Shown here: positions 1 through 13,200 of the stretch, in pieces
How positions within the stretch are numbered: the stretch's first letter is position 1
Layout of the letters: the number at the start of each line of letters is the position of its first letter
Origin: Arenicola marina
Lineage: Eukaryota; Annelida; Polychaeta; Arenicolidae
Assembly (NCBI GenBank): GCA_964019135.1
Contig: OZ025248.1
Coordinates: forward strand, 13,647,574 to 13,711,573
Length of the DNA: 64,000 nt
Reading direction: 5' to 3'
Made by a program: the position numbers and the translations under genes
Notes under the pieces: model-generated
Database searches by the model: none
What the model saw: only the letters and a program-made list of their open reading frames with translations
Told to the model about the DNA's origin: nothing

Positions 1-1067
1 GCCGCTCGGTCGGTAGCGGTGGCAGGTGTGCAAATAGGCACCGGCCCCGCACCGTGCCGGAAGTCAGTGGCGCTGCGTCACTTCCGGTGAACTTGGCAGT
101 CGTTGGTCCTGCTGGATCTTCTTCAGACTAAAGCGAAATGCCCGGATGACGTAATAAACGTGTTATATATCTATTAGTAACGGTACGAAGTCCTGGTATA
201 TATAAAACCCGGTGAGACTGATCAGTGGTGTAAAGCCTGACTGCGGTATATAAGCCACGGCCTCGCCTCTTCTGGGTGTACTGTGTTGGCGTGACATCGG
301 GTCAGGTCAGTGGGAGAAGCCTGTGGTGTCTGGTCCGGCTGCCAGGGCAAGCTCTGTGATCCCTTGTCCTGTCTGATCCGCTAGAAGTTGTCATCCACAG
401 CGATGAAGGGCGGGAAGCGAAAGCCGACAAGCCATTAGCTCCTGGGAGTCAACAGCGGGCAAATGAAACAACAACAGAGGTGCCCGGCGGGGTGACGCCT
501 CACCCCTCACCCCTACCCCCCACCCCCACGGCCGCTCCCCCTATCACACACGCACAACGACTCTCTCCTCTATTTTCCCCCTCAGCACCAGCACCCCTCC
601 CCCCCCCCCTCCATCCGCCGCCCCGCCCACCACCCGGCTCTGACCAGAACATCAACGTAGATTAATCTCCACGTTTTGGCGCGGACACGGCGGGATGAAG
701 AGCTTTAGGGCGTCCCTGCAAACTGTCGTCTGCTTGAAAGGTTGCCCGCGAGACGGCGACACCTGCGTCTTTTTATCTGTTGATTCGCGATGGGTTGTCA
801 GAAAAGAAAAGGAAAAACAGCCGGATTAAGGACTAGCTGAGGCTTTGTGGTGGAGAACTGCTGTATCCGGCGGCGACAGCTGTGGCCTTACACAGTCGGA
901 GAGAGAGCCTCGTCCGAACCTCGTCTGCAAGGTGTCTGCGCGATGTCATATTAATACCCACGTCAATTATGTAGCTGGAGGGGCCGACTGTAACTATTGC
1001 CCACCATGTATATATTGACCCCCTCCGCCATGTTATATTGACCCCTCCCCCCCTTACCCTATTGCAG
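1..1067 (+). promoter_or_regulatory. upstream intron of PDZRN, with promoter-like motifs
   Basis: No exon is recognisable. Two ETS-type sites face each other (CCGGAAGT at 57-64, ACTTCCGG at 80-87). TATA-like sequences lie at 197-207 and about 247-254. Positions 480-630 are C-rich. This could be an internal promoter about 0.8 kb before the PDZ2 linker exon, or plain intron. Confidence 0.25.
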
Positions 1068-1209
1068 GAGTCTGGTGCAGCCGGCCTCGCGCCAGGCCGT
1101 CGCCTTCTCGCAGGACGTCGACCTGGGCCTCACAGACCTGGAGATGGCCAACGGCTTCGAGTATGACGAGGACTATGACGGGGACCGCGCCTTCGACATG
1201 GAGTACGAG
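1068..1209 (+). CDS. PDZRN-like exon: acidic linker before PDZ2
   Basis: The acceptor is a C-rich tract ending TATTGCAG at 1067 and the donor is GAG|GTGAGT. The first base completes a codon from an upstream exon, followed by 47 codons ending [10 protein letters not shown]. The Asp/Glu/Tyr-rich run followed by EYE|EV matches the segment just before PDZ2 in vertebrate PDZRN3/4 (ELEYEEV). It ends in phase 0, as the next exon requires. Confidence 0.85.
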
Positions 1210-4200
1210 GTGAGTCTGCTCCGCCAGGAATCGGCGTTTACATCCACCTTTGTGCACACACTGGCTACATTGGCGATTGGTGGGTGAACCTATGTGGGTC
1301 AGGAGTGCTTGAATGAATGTACGGCTTGTTGTCTTAGGCCGCCTTTGAGCCCCCGGGGCTCCAAACTGGCCCTAGCAACTCTTTCGGTACACTATATATA
1401 GTAAATACTGACATCCCACTGTGTCTTAATTATCTTAAAGACGCCGACAACTGCATTTCGTAACTCACTTAACAACACGGATCACTGTATGTCAATTCTT
1501 AACAACGCGGATATTTGTATTTCGTAAATCTTAAGACAGCACACTGCATGTCGTAACTCTACGACGCGGATCTCTGTATGCCCTTAACACGGACCACAGT
1601 ATGTCGTAACCCTCTTACTGACCACAGTATGTCGTAACTCTCTTAACATATTCCACAGTATGTCGTAACTCTCTTAACATGGACCACAGTATATCGTAAC
1701 CCTCTTACTGACCACAGTATGTCGTATCTCTCTTAACACAGACCTCAATATGCCGTAAGTCTCTTAACAACACGGATCACATTATGTCGTAACTCTCTTA
1801 ACGACTCGCTACCAACACGGATCACTGTATGTCGTAAGTACCTCACTCGAGGTGCTTCATGCTGTTATCACAGCCGTTGTTGCCCGGACATATCCCGCGG
1901 GAGCCGTTGGCCTGTTGCTGGCGGTCTGCCGGTCTGGCGGTCTGCCGGTCTGGCGGTCTGCCGGTCTGGCGGTCTGCCAGTCTGGCGGTCTGCCGGTCTG
2001 GCGGTCTGGCGGTCTGCCGGTCTGCCGGTCTGGCGGTCTGCCGGTCTGCCGGTCTGGCGGTCTGCCGGTCTGGCGGTCTGGCGGTCTGGCGGTCTGGCGG
2101 TCTGCCGGTCTGCCGGTCTGGCGGTCTGCCGGTCTGCCGGTCTGCCGCTGCCGGTCTGGCGGTCTGCCGGTCTGGCGGTCTGCCGGTCTGGCGGTCTGCC
2201 GTCTGGCGGTCTGCCGTCTGGCGGTCTGCCGTCTGGCGGTCTGCCGTCTGGCGGTCTGCCGGTCTGCCGTCTGGCGGTCTGCCGGTCTGGCGGTCTGGCG
2301 GTCTGCCGGTCTGCCGGTCTGCCGGTTTGTCGGTCTGCCGGTCTGCCGGCTCTCCCGTTAATCTGCGGTCAGACTGCCGCCAAACGGCTCCCATCAGTGT
2401 GTCCGTAACTCCGAAATGAACATGGCCAACGGCGCTCTGCCACACCGGCTCCTCGTCCAAATCAAGGTGGGAGTTTTAGGTCTGTGTTTAGACAGGGGGC
2501 TGGGGCAGCAGACCAGAGCCCCTTCTCTCCTTGCCAACGCCCCCGCCCCCCACCCACACACACTCCCCTGATATATTCCACCTGCCGCTTACATGTTGCT
2601 TCTACTTAGATCAGCGACAAAGCACTAACGCAACCTGGGACTTGGATAAAGAAATCCTTCAGGATTAATGCCAGGAAGGTTCTGATATATATCCTCCACC
2701 AAAGCGACTGTAAAGTCTGTTTTCGCGCCCACTTGCCGGGAGTGTTTACGGCATGGACCGACTCAAACTGAGTTCAAACACGGCCCACTTTGTTTGGAGT
2801 CGCCGGCTGAGTTGTCCTTTTCTTCTCGTCTACGACGAAGTGTTGTTTGGCTGTGTTGGTGGCCGCGAAATGCAACCTTATAGAAGGTACTTGTTGTGAG
2901 CGTGTAATAAAATAATGAACGACGAACTTGTTTTGTCTTCTGTCTGACTTGACAGACTGAGTACAATGTAACGTTTGTGGAACACCCGCCACTATTTAGG
3001 CAGACGTACGATATTGTATTGTTGTATTTCGATGCAGATTTGTAGCATGGCTTCCCTATCCCCGCGCATTCGAAGTGCATCCCGCCAAATATCAAAGCGC
3101 CTATTATATATAGTTACAGACTTTATATGTTCTGACATCCCGCTGAAATCCATTAAAAGAATAACTAACGCGGTTAGTTCATTTTCCGCCTCGGCGCAGC
3201 TATCGCCGTCAGCCGGCCAGCCCAGTCGGGTCTGGGGTCCTGTGGTTTGAGGGGGCTCTGAGGGGGCTCTGAAGTCCTTTCATGAGTGTCGCTGTGGTCG
3301 GGACGCCCGCTGGGAGTGGGTCTGGGGGTCAGGTCACTTGGTGTCCCCTGGGTCATTGATAGGAGGGGTCGGGGTCCCTCCGGAGGCAGTGAGCGGGGCG
3401 GGGCGGGCTTAGGGGGCGGGGTTCTTATGATCGGGGTACGGCAAATGACTTTTCGCACAAGCGATGGGAACAGCCTTGTACCTTTGCAACACCTGTGATG
3501 TCTACTGATTTGCTACATGACAAATTGTTCAATGGGGCAGTGACATTGGGGGAAGTAACGGTAACCAAAGGTATCCAGCGGTCTGGCTGTCTAGCGGCCT
3601 AGCTCCCGACCGGGACGACAGAGGGCGCTGTCGGTTATCATTAGTGTGCCTTGGCGGACCCCCGGCTCGGAGCGCCACCTATGGATGGCCTCGCTCATTA
3701 CCTGGAGACTCCGCCCCCATCCGGCGCCAGCATCCCCGCAATCCGAGGAATCCCTCTGATCCAGAACGCCAGTGGCGCCGCCTACAATGATCCGGGGGTC
3801 TCTGCTCTCTCGGAGCATGCGCAGACGCCACTTCCGGGGCGCGCGGTGGCGTCTCGCGAGCGCCCAAAAAAACTCTCGAGGCGGGTCTCGTGTTTTGCTG
3901 GAGTCTCCGTCTTGTCTCCCAGCTGCCATGTGGCTGAGCCTGGACGAAAGAACAGGTGTAATTAATCTGCCGGCCCCAAAAATACAATCGTTAATGGGCG
4001 CAATGCATTTGTGAGGCTGCCAGGCATGAGCGGAATCTGTAGAGGGCGGCCGCTGGCACGAGACTTGAACGTGACCTGGAAAAAAACGGGGAACGATATG
4101 ATTATAGGATATGATTTGAAGGAGGGGGTTAAGAAGCCGTATCTGTTAGTCATCGTTCATGTGCATAAGTATACCTATCGGTAGAGACATGTCGACCGGC

Positions 4201-7200
4201 GTAGGCAGGCAACTGAAGGATTTCCTTTGTCTACGTTCGGGAGAAATGATTGCCCCTTGCCGATGGCGAGGTTTGCCAATGACGCACATCTACCCGAGTT
4301 GCCTCGGCCAGGTGATCATCTACACCCCAGTCTAATTTCTGATGACGGAGTGCTGTGCTAAATGAACCCCATCCGTTTATTGGCAAACAAATGAATCCAT
4401 GATGATAATGTATACAATGTCACCCTACGCATCGGATACAAACTAATTGCGCGAGGTACATAGTATATTATGGCATGGGTCGGATACCGTGTCGCACGGG
4501 GTGGATCATGGTATGTATGAAAAAGTAGCGCTCAGAGGGATTGCTTCAACTCGCTTTGTTATCCCGCAATATTTATGGCGGCTGTGACAGCGATTGCTCT
4601 CTTGTTAGGGCTGGTGTGTGGTCGAATGGGAGGTGATGGATGACCCCGGCGGGTGCGGAAGGCGTGGCTACTTGACACCCCAGGCCACGGTACCCATTGT
4701 CCAGCACCCAGATCCATCATACCTGCCACCTGGCGGATTCCATTCGCCGCATCTTGAAAACGATCTCCTTGGCACCGCCACCCCGCCTCCCCACCTTCCC
4801 TACCCCCTCTCCCTTCCCCATCCCACCCCACCCCACGTCCGCCCTCTCAACATACGTACGCAGTGGGCGTTGCACCCAAACACATCCCTCACCCCCAGCT
4901 TTCTAACCTTCCAGAAGGGATGTTGTCAGTGAGATATATGGAATGAGCGTATTGTTTATCGATGCTGTTCATTATATAACTTGCATTCGTAATCTTGTAT
5001 TTAGTTTTACATGACATCTATCTACTAGAAAATGGCAACGTTAAACGAACAATGGAAGTCCTACAATGTTCGCTTGACGCCAGCCAATGTACCACCCTTC
5101 GCCTTCGCCGTGATGAAGAGCGTGAATACCAAACTAGTGACATAAGCATTGATTAATATGGATCATTAATTAGCATAGACAACCACAACGCACGGTTATC
5201 CCAGCCAGTAGCAGTTTTTGAGAATTCCAGCTTTGTACCAAGCACAGGTCCTTTGTTCTGTCAACAAGTGGTCCATCCCCCTTACCGCCTCCCACTCTGA
5301 ACACACAAGGATCGATGCTGAAAAGAAGTAAACTAGACAGCATCAGGCGAGTTCTGCCCTTTGCTTTGAAAGCAATTCACTGTATTCACAAGACATCAGG
5401 ACAAAGAATCAGAACCGTTTAAGAACCAGTCTGACGGTCTGAAACTTTTTATCTGGTACGCGGATATTCGAAATCAGTTTTCGTAGAGACTAAGTTCTAA
5501 CATTGTTTTTGTCTACATTATCCTGCAGTAAACGTGTTGACAGTTGCGCAAAGAAGGCTACAAAGCTTCCTCCAGAGATGAGCGATTGATAAAAAGGCCT
5601 ATTTTGGCCGAATTCGCAAAAAAAGCACACGTCATTTCTATTCATCTCTCGCCATAAAAAGAGAAGTTTAACAACGTTTTCGTGTTGTGTCTGAGGAAAT
5701 GAATCAGACGTTCTTTTATCTCAAGAACGAGGCTGAGGCACGGCAGAGGTGGCGGATTAATGCTGAACTCCGCCATTGTCTCCTGGGTTGGGTTCGCCGG
5801 AAGTGACGCGGAACTCCCGCCGCCGCGCCACCATTAACGGCAACGCGAAGGAGAAAAAACGTACTTACATGGGGGAGGGTTTCTGTCGATGGCGCAGAAG
5901 AGGCGGCTTCTCATGCTGTGTCAAACGCAAAAGATAAGAGTATGGAGAGACGAATAGTGTTAAGACGACCTCCCCCCCCACCCCCCTTCCTCCCCCCCGC
6001 CTCTCCCAAGAATTATTGGAAGGGAATGAGAGAAGGGAAGAGAGTTTGTGGGATGGTTAACGCCACATGAGAAGGACGGGTTTGCGGAACTTGCTTTATA
6101 AACTGTGTTATCACGAGACTTGGATAGAAGCACGCAGTCTGGTATGATAAGTAAGGCGTGATTACAGTGACATTGCTTGGTTGGTATACTTGGAGAAATA
6201 AAAAGTGGATATTTGCTGCGGAATAAAAAGCACGCAAAGAAGTAGGCTATGCGTATACACGCTCTAACTCTGGAAAGACAACCCTAATCCCACCACCCAA
6301 CCCCGACCTCTCCCCCTACCCCCCTCCCCAACCCTACCCCCCAAGCCCAACCCCGCCACCCAACCGCGACCTCTCCCCCTATCCTCCTCCCCAACCCTGC
6401 CCCCCAAGCCCAACCCCGCCTTCATAATCAGCTTTCATAGTCATTGTCCCTTCAATGAAGAGGTTTTTAGTGTTTGTAAAACAAAAATGTCATCGGCGAT
6501 GTCATGTTAAGTTAGTTAGAGGCGAATTAAATGACGGGGCACGTGCCGCCTTGGCTCCTTCCTCCCATGTCGGCCCCCACCTCCTACAACCGCCCCCCCC
6601 CACCTGCCCCCACCTCCTACAACCTCCCCCCGCTGCCCCCACCTCTTACAGCCTCCCCCACCCACCTGCCCCCACCTCCTACAACCTCCCCCCGCTGCCC
6701 CCACATCCAAACACCACCCCCCAGCCTCCTCCCACCCCCTGCGGCCGTGTCCCCATCTCTTACAGTATTCTCCCCCACGAAATTGCCTCCTGGATCACGT
6801 TCTGCTGAAGATATTACTCAACGTGCACTTGATTAAAGGTGTTGAAGGCCGACATTTAAGTCTTGTCACCAGCTCGTTTATCCTCCATTGTAATTGCCGG
6901 CTTCGCCTCGCTGAGACAACATCGAGTTTTTGATAGTGAGCCAATTAATCGCGCGTGACGGATGCGAGTTCGCTCAAGCCCCTCCACCGGGTCCGGCGTC
7001 CAAAACGTGGCCGCCTGGCAACTTCTGATTAAAAATGTTTTTGGGTGAATTATATCGGTGTCGCACAATTTAAAGCTGTGTCCTTTCGACCTGCGCTTGA
7101 ACCCCATTCAGGGGCAACACACTGCAGTCTCCATACGCAACAACAACTTTGTTGGAGATAGATCTTTCTACCAGATTTACCCTGACAAAAAGGAAGGATG

Positions 7201-10200
7201 ATTCCGGGCGGCCAGTGTCGCGGAGTGTCGCAGAGTGTCGCGGAGGCCAGCATGTTACCTCACTAAAGCTGTCCATTGAGCCAATGACAGGGAGTTGCCT
7301 CACCTGAAAGTTAGCGTCAGTGCCGCTCTTTGTGGGTGTATCCGGGCAAAACTATGGCAATTTGCGTCTTTATTTTCGCGTGTGATCAAATATTTATAAT
7401 GTGGAATGCTCGGTGTGGTTAATCAACAACGGGCCGAGCACGGGACCTTTCACGTGGCGTTTGTGAAGCTCTCAGTGGTCGGACCACACAGCTCACAAAT
7501 TATTTACCCAGGTCTCGGTAGGGTTCCGTCGGGTGGGTTTCATTCGGGTCACTCACGAGCGGTGAGGGGTGAGCATTGTGTAGCGCCATGGGCGTAAAAA
7601 CGTTTTAGCCTCAGTTTGGTACCCACCACCACCTCAACCTCCAGCCCCCGTTGGTAGCCGGGGAGACCGTGATAGTGGTGATGGGCCAAGTCACAGGAGG
7701 GTGTTGTGGGGATCGTGGGGGCGCTGCCCGGGCCGGTAAATTCTCGTCTGATTCAATAATCAAAACAAAACCTTCCTGGGCTATTTCGTAATGTATTTGT
7801 TTGCCAGAGCTGCGTGTGTTCCACACCTCGTGTCACTAAGCTACCAGGGAATATCCCATGCAGCTAGTCAGCGGCACACCCAGCATTCAATACGCACAAT
7901 GCGCCAGCCTCGATGTTTATCTCTGGTAGCTGTCTCGTATACTGAGCGATATTACCTTATAATTCCCCCGATATCGCCCGCTAGTGAGACACGCGCACTT
8001 TGTTGAGGAACCAATAACATTTCGTTGCGTACTTTATGGCTGACATATAATGGACTGCTGGACTCAGGATCGTGCAAGGAGATAATCCCACCTGTCCGGA
8101 TTGGGGTGGAAAGCTGATCAGTCGTCTGAGATGACAACGACCACAATCGGTGATAATCTATCAGATTATCCGCTGCAGCTGTTGTCGTCGATCAGATCAG
8201 AGTGTCTTTGTCATCGCACGTCGCGTTCACTTTAAACACAAAACCAGGCAGTGTATTAAATTCACTACACACACATTCATCAGTAAAGGGAGCTACCGGA
8301 AAAGGTAGGTGTGTCAGGCCCTACCCAACACTTCTCTGGTGGGCCAACTTTTTATCTGTGCATGATAACGAATATTCCCTTTTAAACAGCAAAACAATTC
8401 TTTCACGCGATGTTTGTTCCGATGTCCTATTCTGGCTCTCCTATTCTGTCTCGTTGCCAGACTCCAGACACCCACCCAGCATCCTGGCAAGTGTCAGACT
8501 CCTGCTCCCTATTAATTGGTTTTCATTTTGCCAGTTACTTGTTACTGCCCGTTGTTGAGTTGTGCGTATCAGCGTATGTCTTTATCACCATCTGTCACAT
8601 ATTGCCGACACTAATCTGGGGATTACGTTGTGTTTCAGGAGGTCGTGCTGCATCGCTCGTCCACTGAAGAGAAGATCGGTTTGACCTTGTGTTACGGTTC
8701 GACGGATGACGAGGTCACGGATATCTTCATCAGCGAGGTACGCAACGGCTTCGACTAATATTTAATTCATTTGTTTAATCATGTAATATTTAGGTTATCT
8801 ACATAGCACCGAAAGTTTCATCGATTGGAATATGCATAGGTTATATTTCCAAGTTATCTTGTCTGTGTCGGTATCTTGTCTTTAATATGTATTGCTTCGT
8901 ACCCCCATTTTATTTATGTTATTTTTGGTATTTATATTAGTGTCCTATGGTCCTTAATGATGTAGATAATTGTGCAAATATTATCTCGAGGCATGTCTGA
9001 TCTCACCGCCGTTCACATGTGACAGAGTTGCGTTTGATCTAGACAAACCAACGAAATGCGAGGTTCAAACCAATTGCTCAGCAACAGCTGGTGGGGCCCT
9101 CTGGTGGGGAATGTCGACAGCTGGGTGGGAGGCGCTGCGATCCAGTTCGCCATATTCCCGTTGCTAACCGATAGGCGGCGCCACCGGCCAGGCTGCTCTC
9201 CCCTTCCACTCTCGGAGGCTGGCTGGCCGGCGGCCGGGGCCGGGGAATGGTGGTGGGACCCCCACTGCATCATCATTTCGTCATTCCCGTGGCTGGAATA
9301 CCTTCCCGCAGCCGGGGTTTAGACACGGCGCCCGCTCCGTGGCATCGTTAATTCGCGTTCCTCGGCCGCCGTTATTTTTATCTGCGCGCCGATTCACTGT
9401 GTTTACGTTGTGGGTTCCAATCACAGGTGTGACTGGTCTTGCTCTCCCACCGTCCTCCCGCGGCCACGGTCTGGCATGCCCTCTCTCCCCCCATCGTCCT
9501 CCTTGGGTCCAGGTTCTGCCTTCTCCCCCCCCCCCCTCGGCCGAGACCTTGCATTCTCTCTCTTCCCGGCCATTGCACGGCCTCGGATGGGAAGGGAAAA
9601 TGGAAGGCGGTGCTGATAGAGTTAGCGATAACCCCCCGTTACGGGAGCGAGGCGGGGAAGAGAACACTTCGGGAATGTCTCCTTTTCCCGAGTCGACAGC
9701 GCGGGCTCGGATGAGTGATTTATAACTCGGCCAACAGGGGCGCTCCGATCGGCGCACGGTGGCCTTTCGACACTCAGTTGGAGAGGGCAGTGGTCGTCTG
9801 GGAGGGAGGTGGGGTGGGACGGGGCGGGCGTGAGGGAAAGTGGAGGGAGGTGGTATTGTAAGTGACTTGGGGCAGAGATCAGGCACGATGGACATGGGTT
9901 ATGATATCAGGTGCATGATGGGGTCTATGGCTGCCAGGTTTATAGCCTGAAGAATCCTCGGGAGCCGAGGGCACTCTTGTCATAATACTTCAGTCTGCCT
10001 GCCTTACTGCTTGAGGCCACCGTGTGAGCTGTGGCCATACAGGCAGCCGGCGTCAGTGCCACACTTAATGCCGAGGGGCCACTGACGCAAGGGGTGGGTG
10101 CACTGAACTGGGCTAGGGCAATGACAATGGCACGGTCTGGTTGAAGGGGGGTAATGACACGGCGGCGTAGGCAATGATACAGAAAGGCAATGACTGCTTT

Positions 10201-13200
10201 GTTCGGAGGCAATGACACCTGAGAGGGCGCATGACACAAAGGGGGCCAATACTGCTGGAACAATGGGGGGGGTGGGGGGGCTCACTAATATCAGTGGGGG
10301 GCAGTGGTGCCGCCGCTGGTGGGAGGGTCTGTATAACGAGACCAATGAGACTGCTGACATCCTGGTGTCGCCGACGGGGGCTGTGAACCACACGCCATGG
10401 GATCTGTGTCTCTAAAACCATGGATACTGATTGGGCAATTACTCGTGGTTTTTTGACGTGGGTGATTTGCTCGAGGCAAACTGCTGTTTCTATGTATGTA
10501 TACGGGTTGCTACGGCGAACAATGGCACGACTTCGAGCATTTGTAATGTATGTACCATAATCTCCGGCAAAAGAAAATAAATGCATTTACCGTTGATTTT
10601 GCCAGAATCCGGTTATAGCTCCGTCCTTGGCTGTACCAAAGAATGTCATTACAAAGTTCTGTGGCTGTACTGGCTGACACCAGGCCGGCTGCTGGCGTTC
10701 ATATGCTGGTGCCCATCCTCCCACAACCACACGCCACACACAAATTCTTCCATCGCACATCGGGATTGGCTTTCCTCGATACGCACGCAGGGCGCCCACA
10801 TGGAACCAGCCTTTGTCAGCTGGGGGAATCTGTCTGACTGGATTTCTTAGGCTGAGTGCGCTATCCAGATCTTTGCTTGTCCAGATGAATATTTATTTTC
10901 GCCCCTGGGATTCTCAACAGATAGCGCTTTGTTACTCCGCCCACGAATACCAAGTTCAAGGTGTTAGATCTCCTCAAACCTTTAGATCTCCGTAATTCCA
11001 GTCAAAATTGTTAGATATTGGTTTGTGGATAAGTGTAAGATCAAAAGCTGCAAGCATTATATCCTTCTAATGCAAAGTTCTTGAAAGTGGAACATGCCAT
11101 GACCCCCTCCCCCCGCCCCCCACCCCCAAAATATCGGTCAGCTAAGCAGACACGTCTACTCCACTCATATAGATATATTTCTTCCTGGTTACTTCCTGGG
11201 TAATTTGCAACTGTCACATTAATCGCGTGACTTTCAACGGCCTTGACCTTTCTGGGTGACTAGGAAACTCTGAACGCTTTCATCTTGCATTTTCCTTCCA
11301 GTGCCCAGGTCATCATATAAAACGACCTGGAAGCTATAAATGAACATAATTAGAAGCATAAGGGGTCTCCATTGCTTAGTGTTGTAAGGTGGCATTTGAT
11401 ACCGGCGACAAATTATCTAAACATTTTTCTGTTCATTCTTTGTAAAGCAACAGGCTCCCCGGCTAAAAAAAATGGCGCAACCGGAAGTGTGATTTTTTAT
11501 GCAGAGTGCCCCCTGACGTCTGGGTCATTGCATGGTACTTGGCTTGAATTACGGCGAGGTGTGGGGGGGAGGGATGGGCTGGGCGGGGCGGGGTGGGGGG
11601 GGGCGGACCCATGACCAGCTCGATCCATGTCTCTCGGCCTGTCTAGTCAAGGCGAATTCTCTCCCTCCTCTGGCTTCTCTCTTTTCAACGATGAAGATTC
11701 ATTCGCTTGAACTGAATATATGAGAATCGTATGACAGCTGTTGCTCGAAGACCGGAACCAGCCTAAAGTGGCACCATGCGCAACAACTTCAGGGATAACA
11801 ACGAACAGTAAATGTATGCCGCTGAACAGATCGGCCGAATGCTCGTCTGGGCCACAACAGACAGTTTAATGTAAGAATATTACGAGGCGATATCAAGGAC
11901 AGATACTTAACATATATATAGGCGTATCCGTCTTTGACAGGTCCAGTTGACCTGTAATACGCGTTATGTTGAAGGTGCGGGTTCTATTGCGGCCCTGTGT
12001 GGTGTGATGTTGTGTTCGGTATATACCACGCGAGGTCGCTGGGGGAAATATATATTCGCTCGAGCAAGCGGCTTATCCAAACTGTAGCTCCACCAAGGAA
12101 TGACTGATGCCTTCACCCCGTATCTGCTCACCCATGTGCCCATTTCGCTCGTCAATTCAACCCCCCACCCCCCCACCTCCCATCTCGCCCCCACCTCCCA
12201 TCTCGCCCCCACCTCCCATCTCGCCCCACCTCCCATCTCGCCCCCTCCTCCCATCTCGCCCACCGCCTCCCACCTCGCCCTCCCCCCCTCCCTACCTATG
12301 TGACTTCCCGGGAGGACCACCAGCTCCCCACCAACCATTGTTTCCCCATGAAAGATAATGTTGACTCGCCGCCTTCTTTTGACATCTGAAATTGTTGCAT
12401 CACCAAACACTTATGTTTTTTTTATCCCGCTGCCCCTCAAGCAATCATGTTTCTTTCTGACCTGCAAGTCCGTCTAACCCTGCCTGGCACCCCAGGGGAG
12501 GGGGTGGGGGGGGCACTGTCCGCTGGCGTAATCCCCTTCACTGACCCCCCCCCCACCTACCCCCTACCCCCCGGATCTCTCCATTTCCTCTGGCAGTGCG
12601 GAGCGCACCATCACTTGACGACGGCTTTCTATTTATATGCACAAGGTTTAAGTTTTCTTTATATTCGCTAAACGGTACATAGGGTGGTCTTTGTAAGGGA
12701 GTAACGAGGAGCTCCATATAGGCTGGGGTGAGGGGAATGTGGATGGGGTGGGCGAGCGGTTACCCCCGGCGACCACCACTTGGGGGTCTGAGGGAGTGGG
12801 AGCCGTATTGACCGTCAGTAACAGGGGATTAAGGACACCCAGAGGCACCTGACATGTCGGGGCGCTCAGCCTCCACAGGATGCGGCCATGTTTCATTGTA
12901 GATCGTCGAGAACCCAAGTCTCGGGCTGATCTCGTTGTGTGTGACGAGGAATCCCGAGACATTGCAAACACACACACACAACACAACTTTAATTTCGACG
13001 ATATCTGTCTCCACATCTGCCATGGTGGCCCGGGTCGTTCTCGATTGGGCCAAGGTTAAACAAAGGTCAGAGCTGTCCGCTCGTCCTTTCCCCAACCCTA
13101 GAGGGCGCTGCTCATGGCAACCAGTTGGATGCTGACATCCGGTATATCTGCTGTTCGTGGTGACGGGGATATGGCCAATGTACAATGAGTCTGTGACGCC

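Larger units (their letters stand above)
1210..8638 (+). other. PDZRN intron (7.4 kb)
   Basis: Intron between the acidic linker exon and the first PDZ2 exon. It contains the degenerate repeat at 1430-1850, the 8-bp array at 1917-2350 and C-rich repeats at 6283-6720. I see no gene or exon in the rest. Confidence 0.8.

Noticed and set aside
1843..2460. 205-codon open frame RQTGRPPD repeats on the - strand, and + strand frames over the same DNA
   Set aside because: Pure product of the 8-bp repeat; open in every frame; no start, splice or domain evidence.
9281..9895. 204-codon open frame on the - strand in a PDZRN intron
   Set aside because: Composition-driven in GC-rich DNA, overlapped by open frames on the other strand, no recognisable domain.
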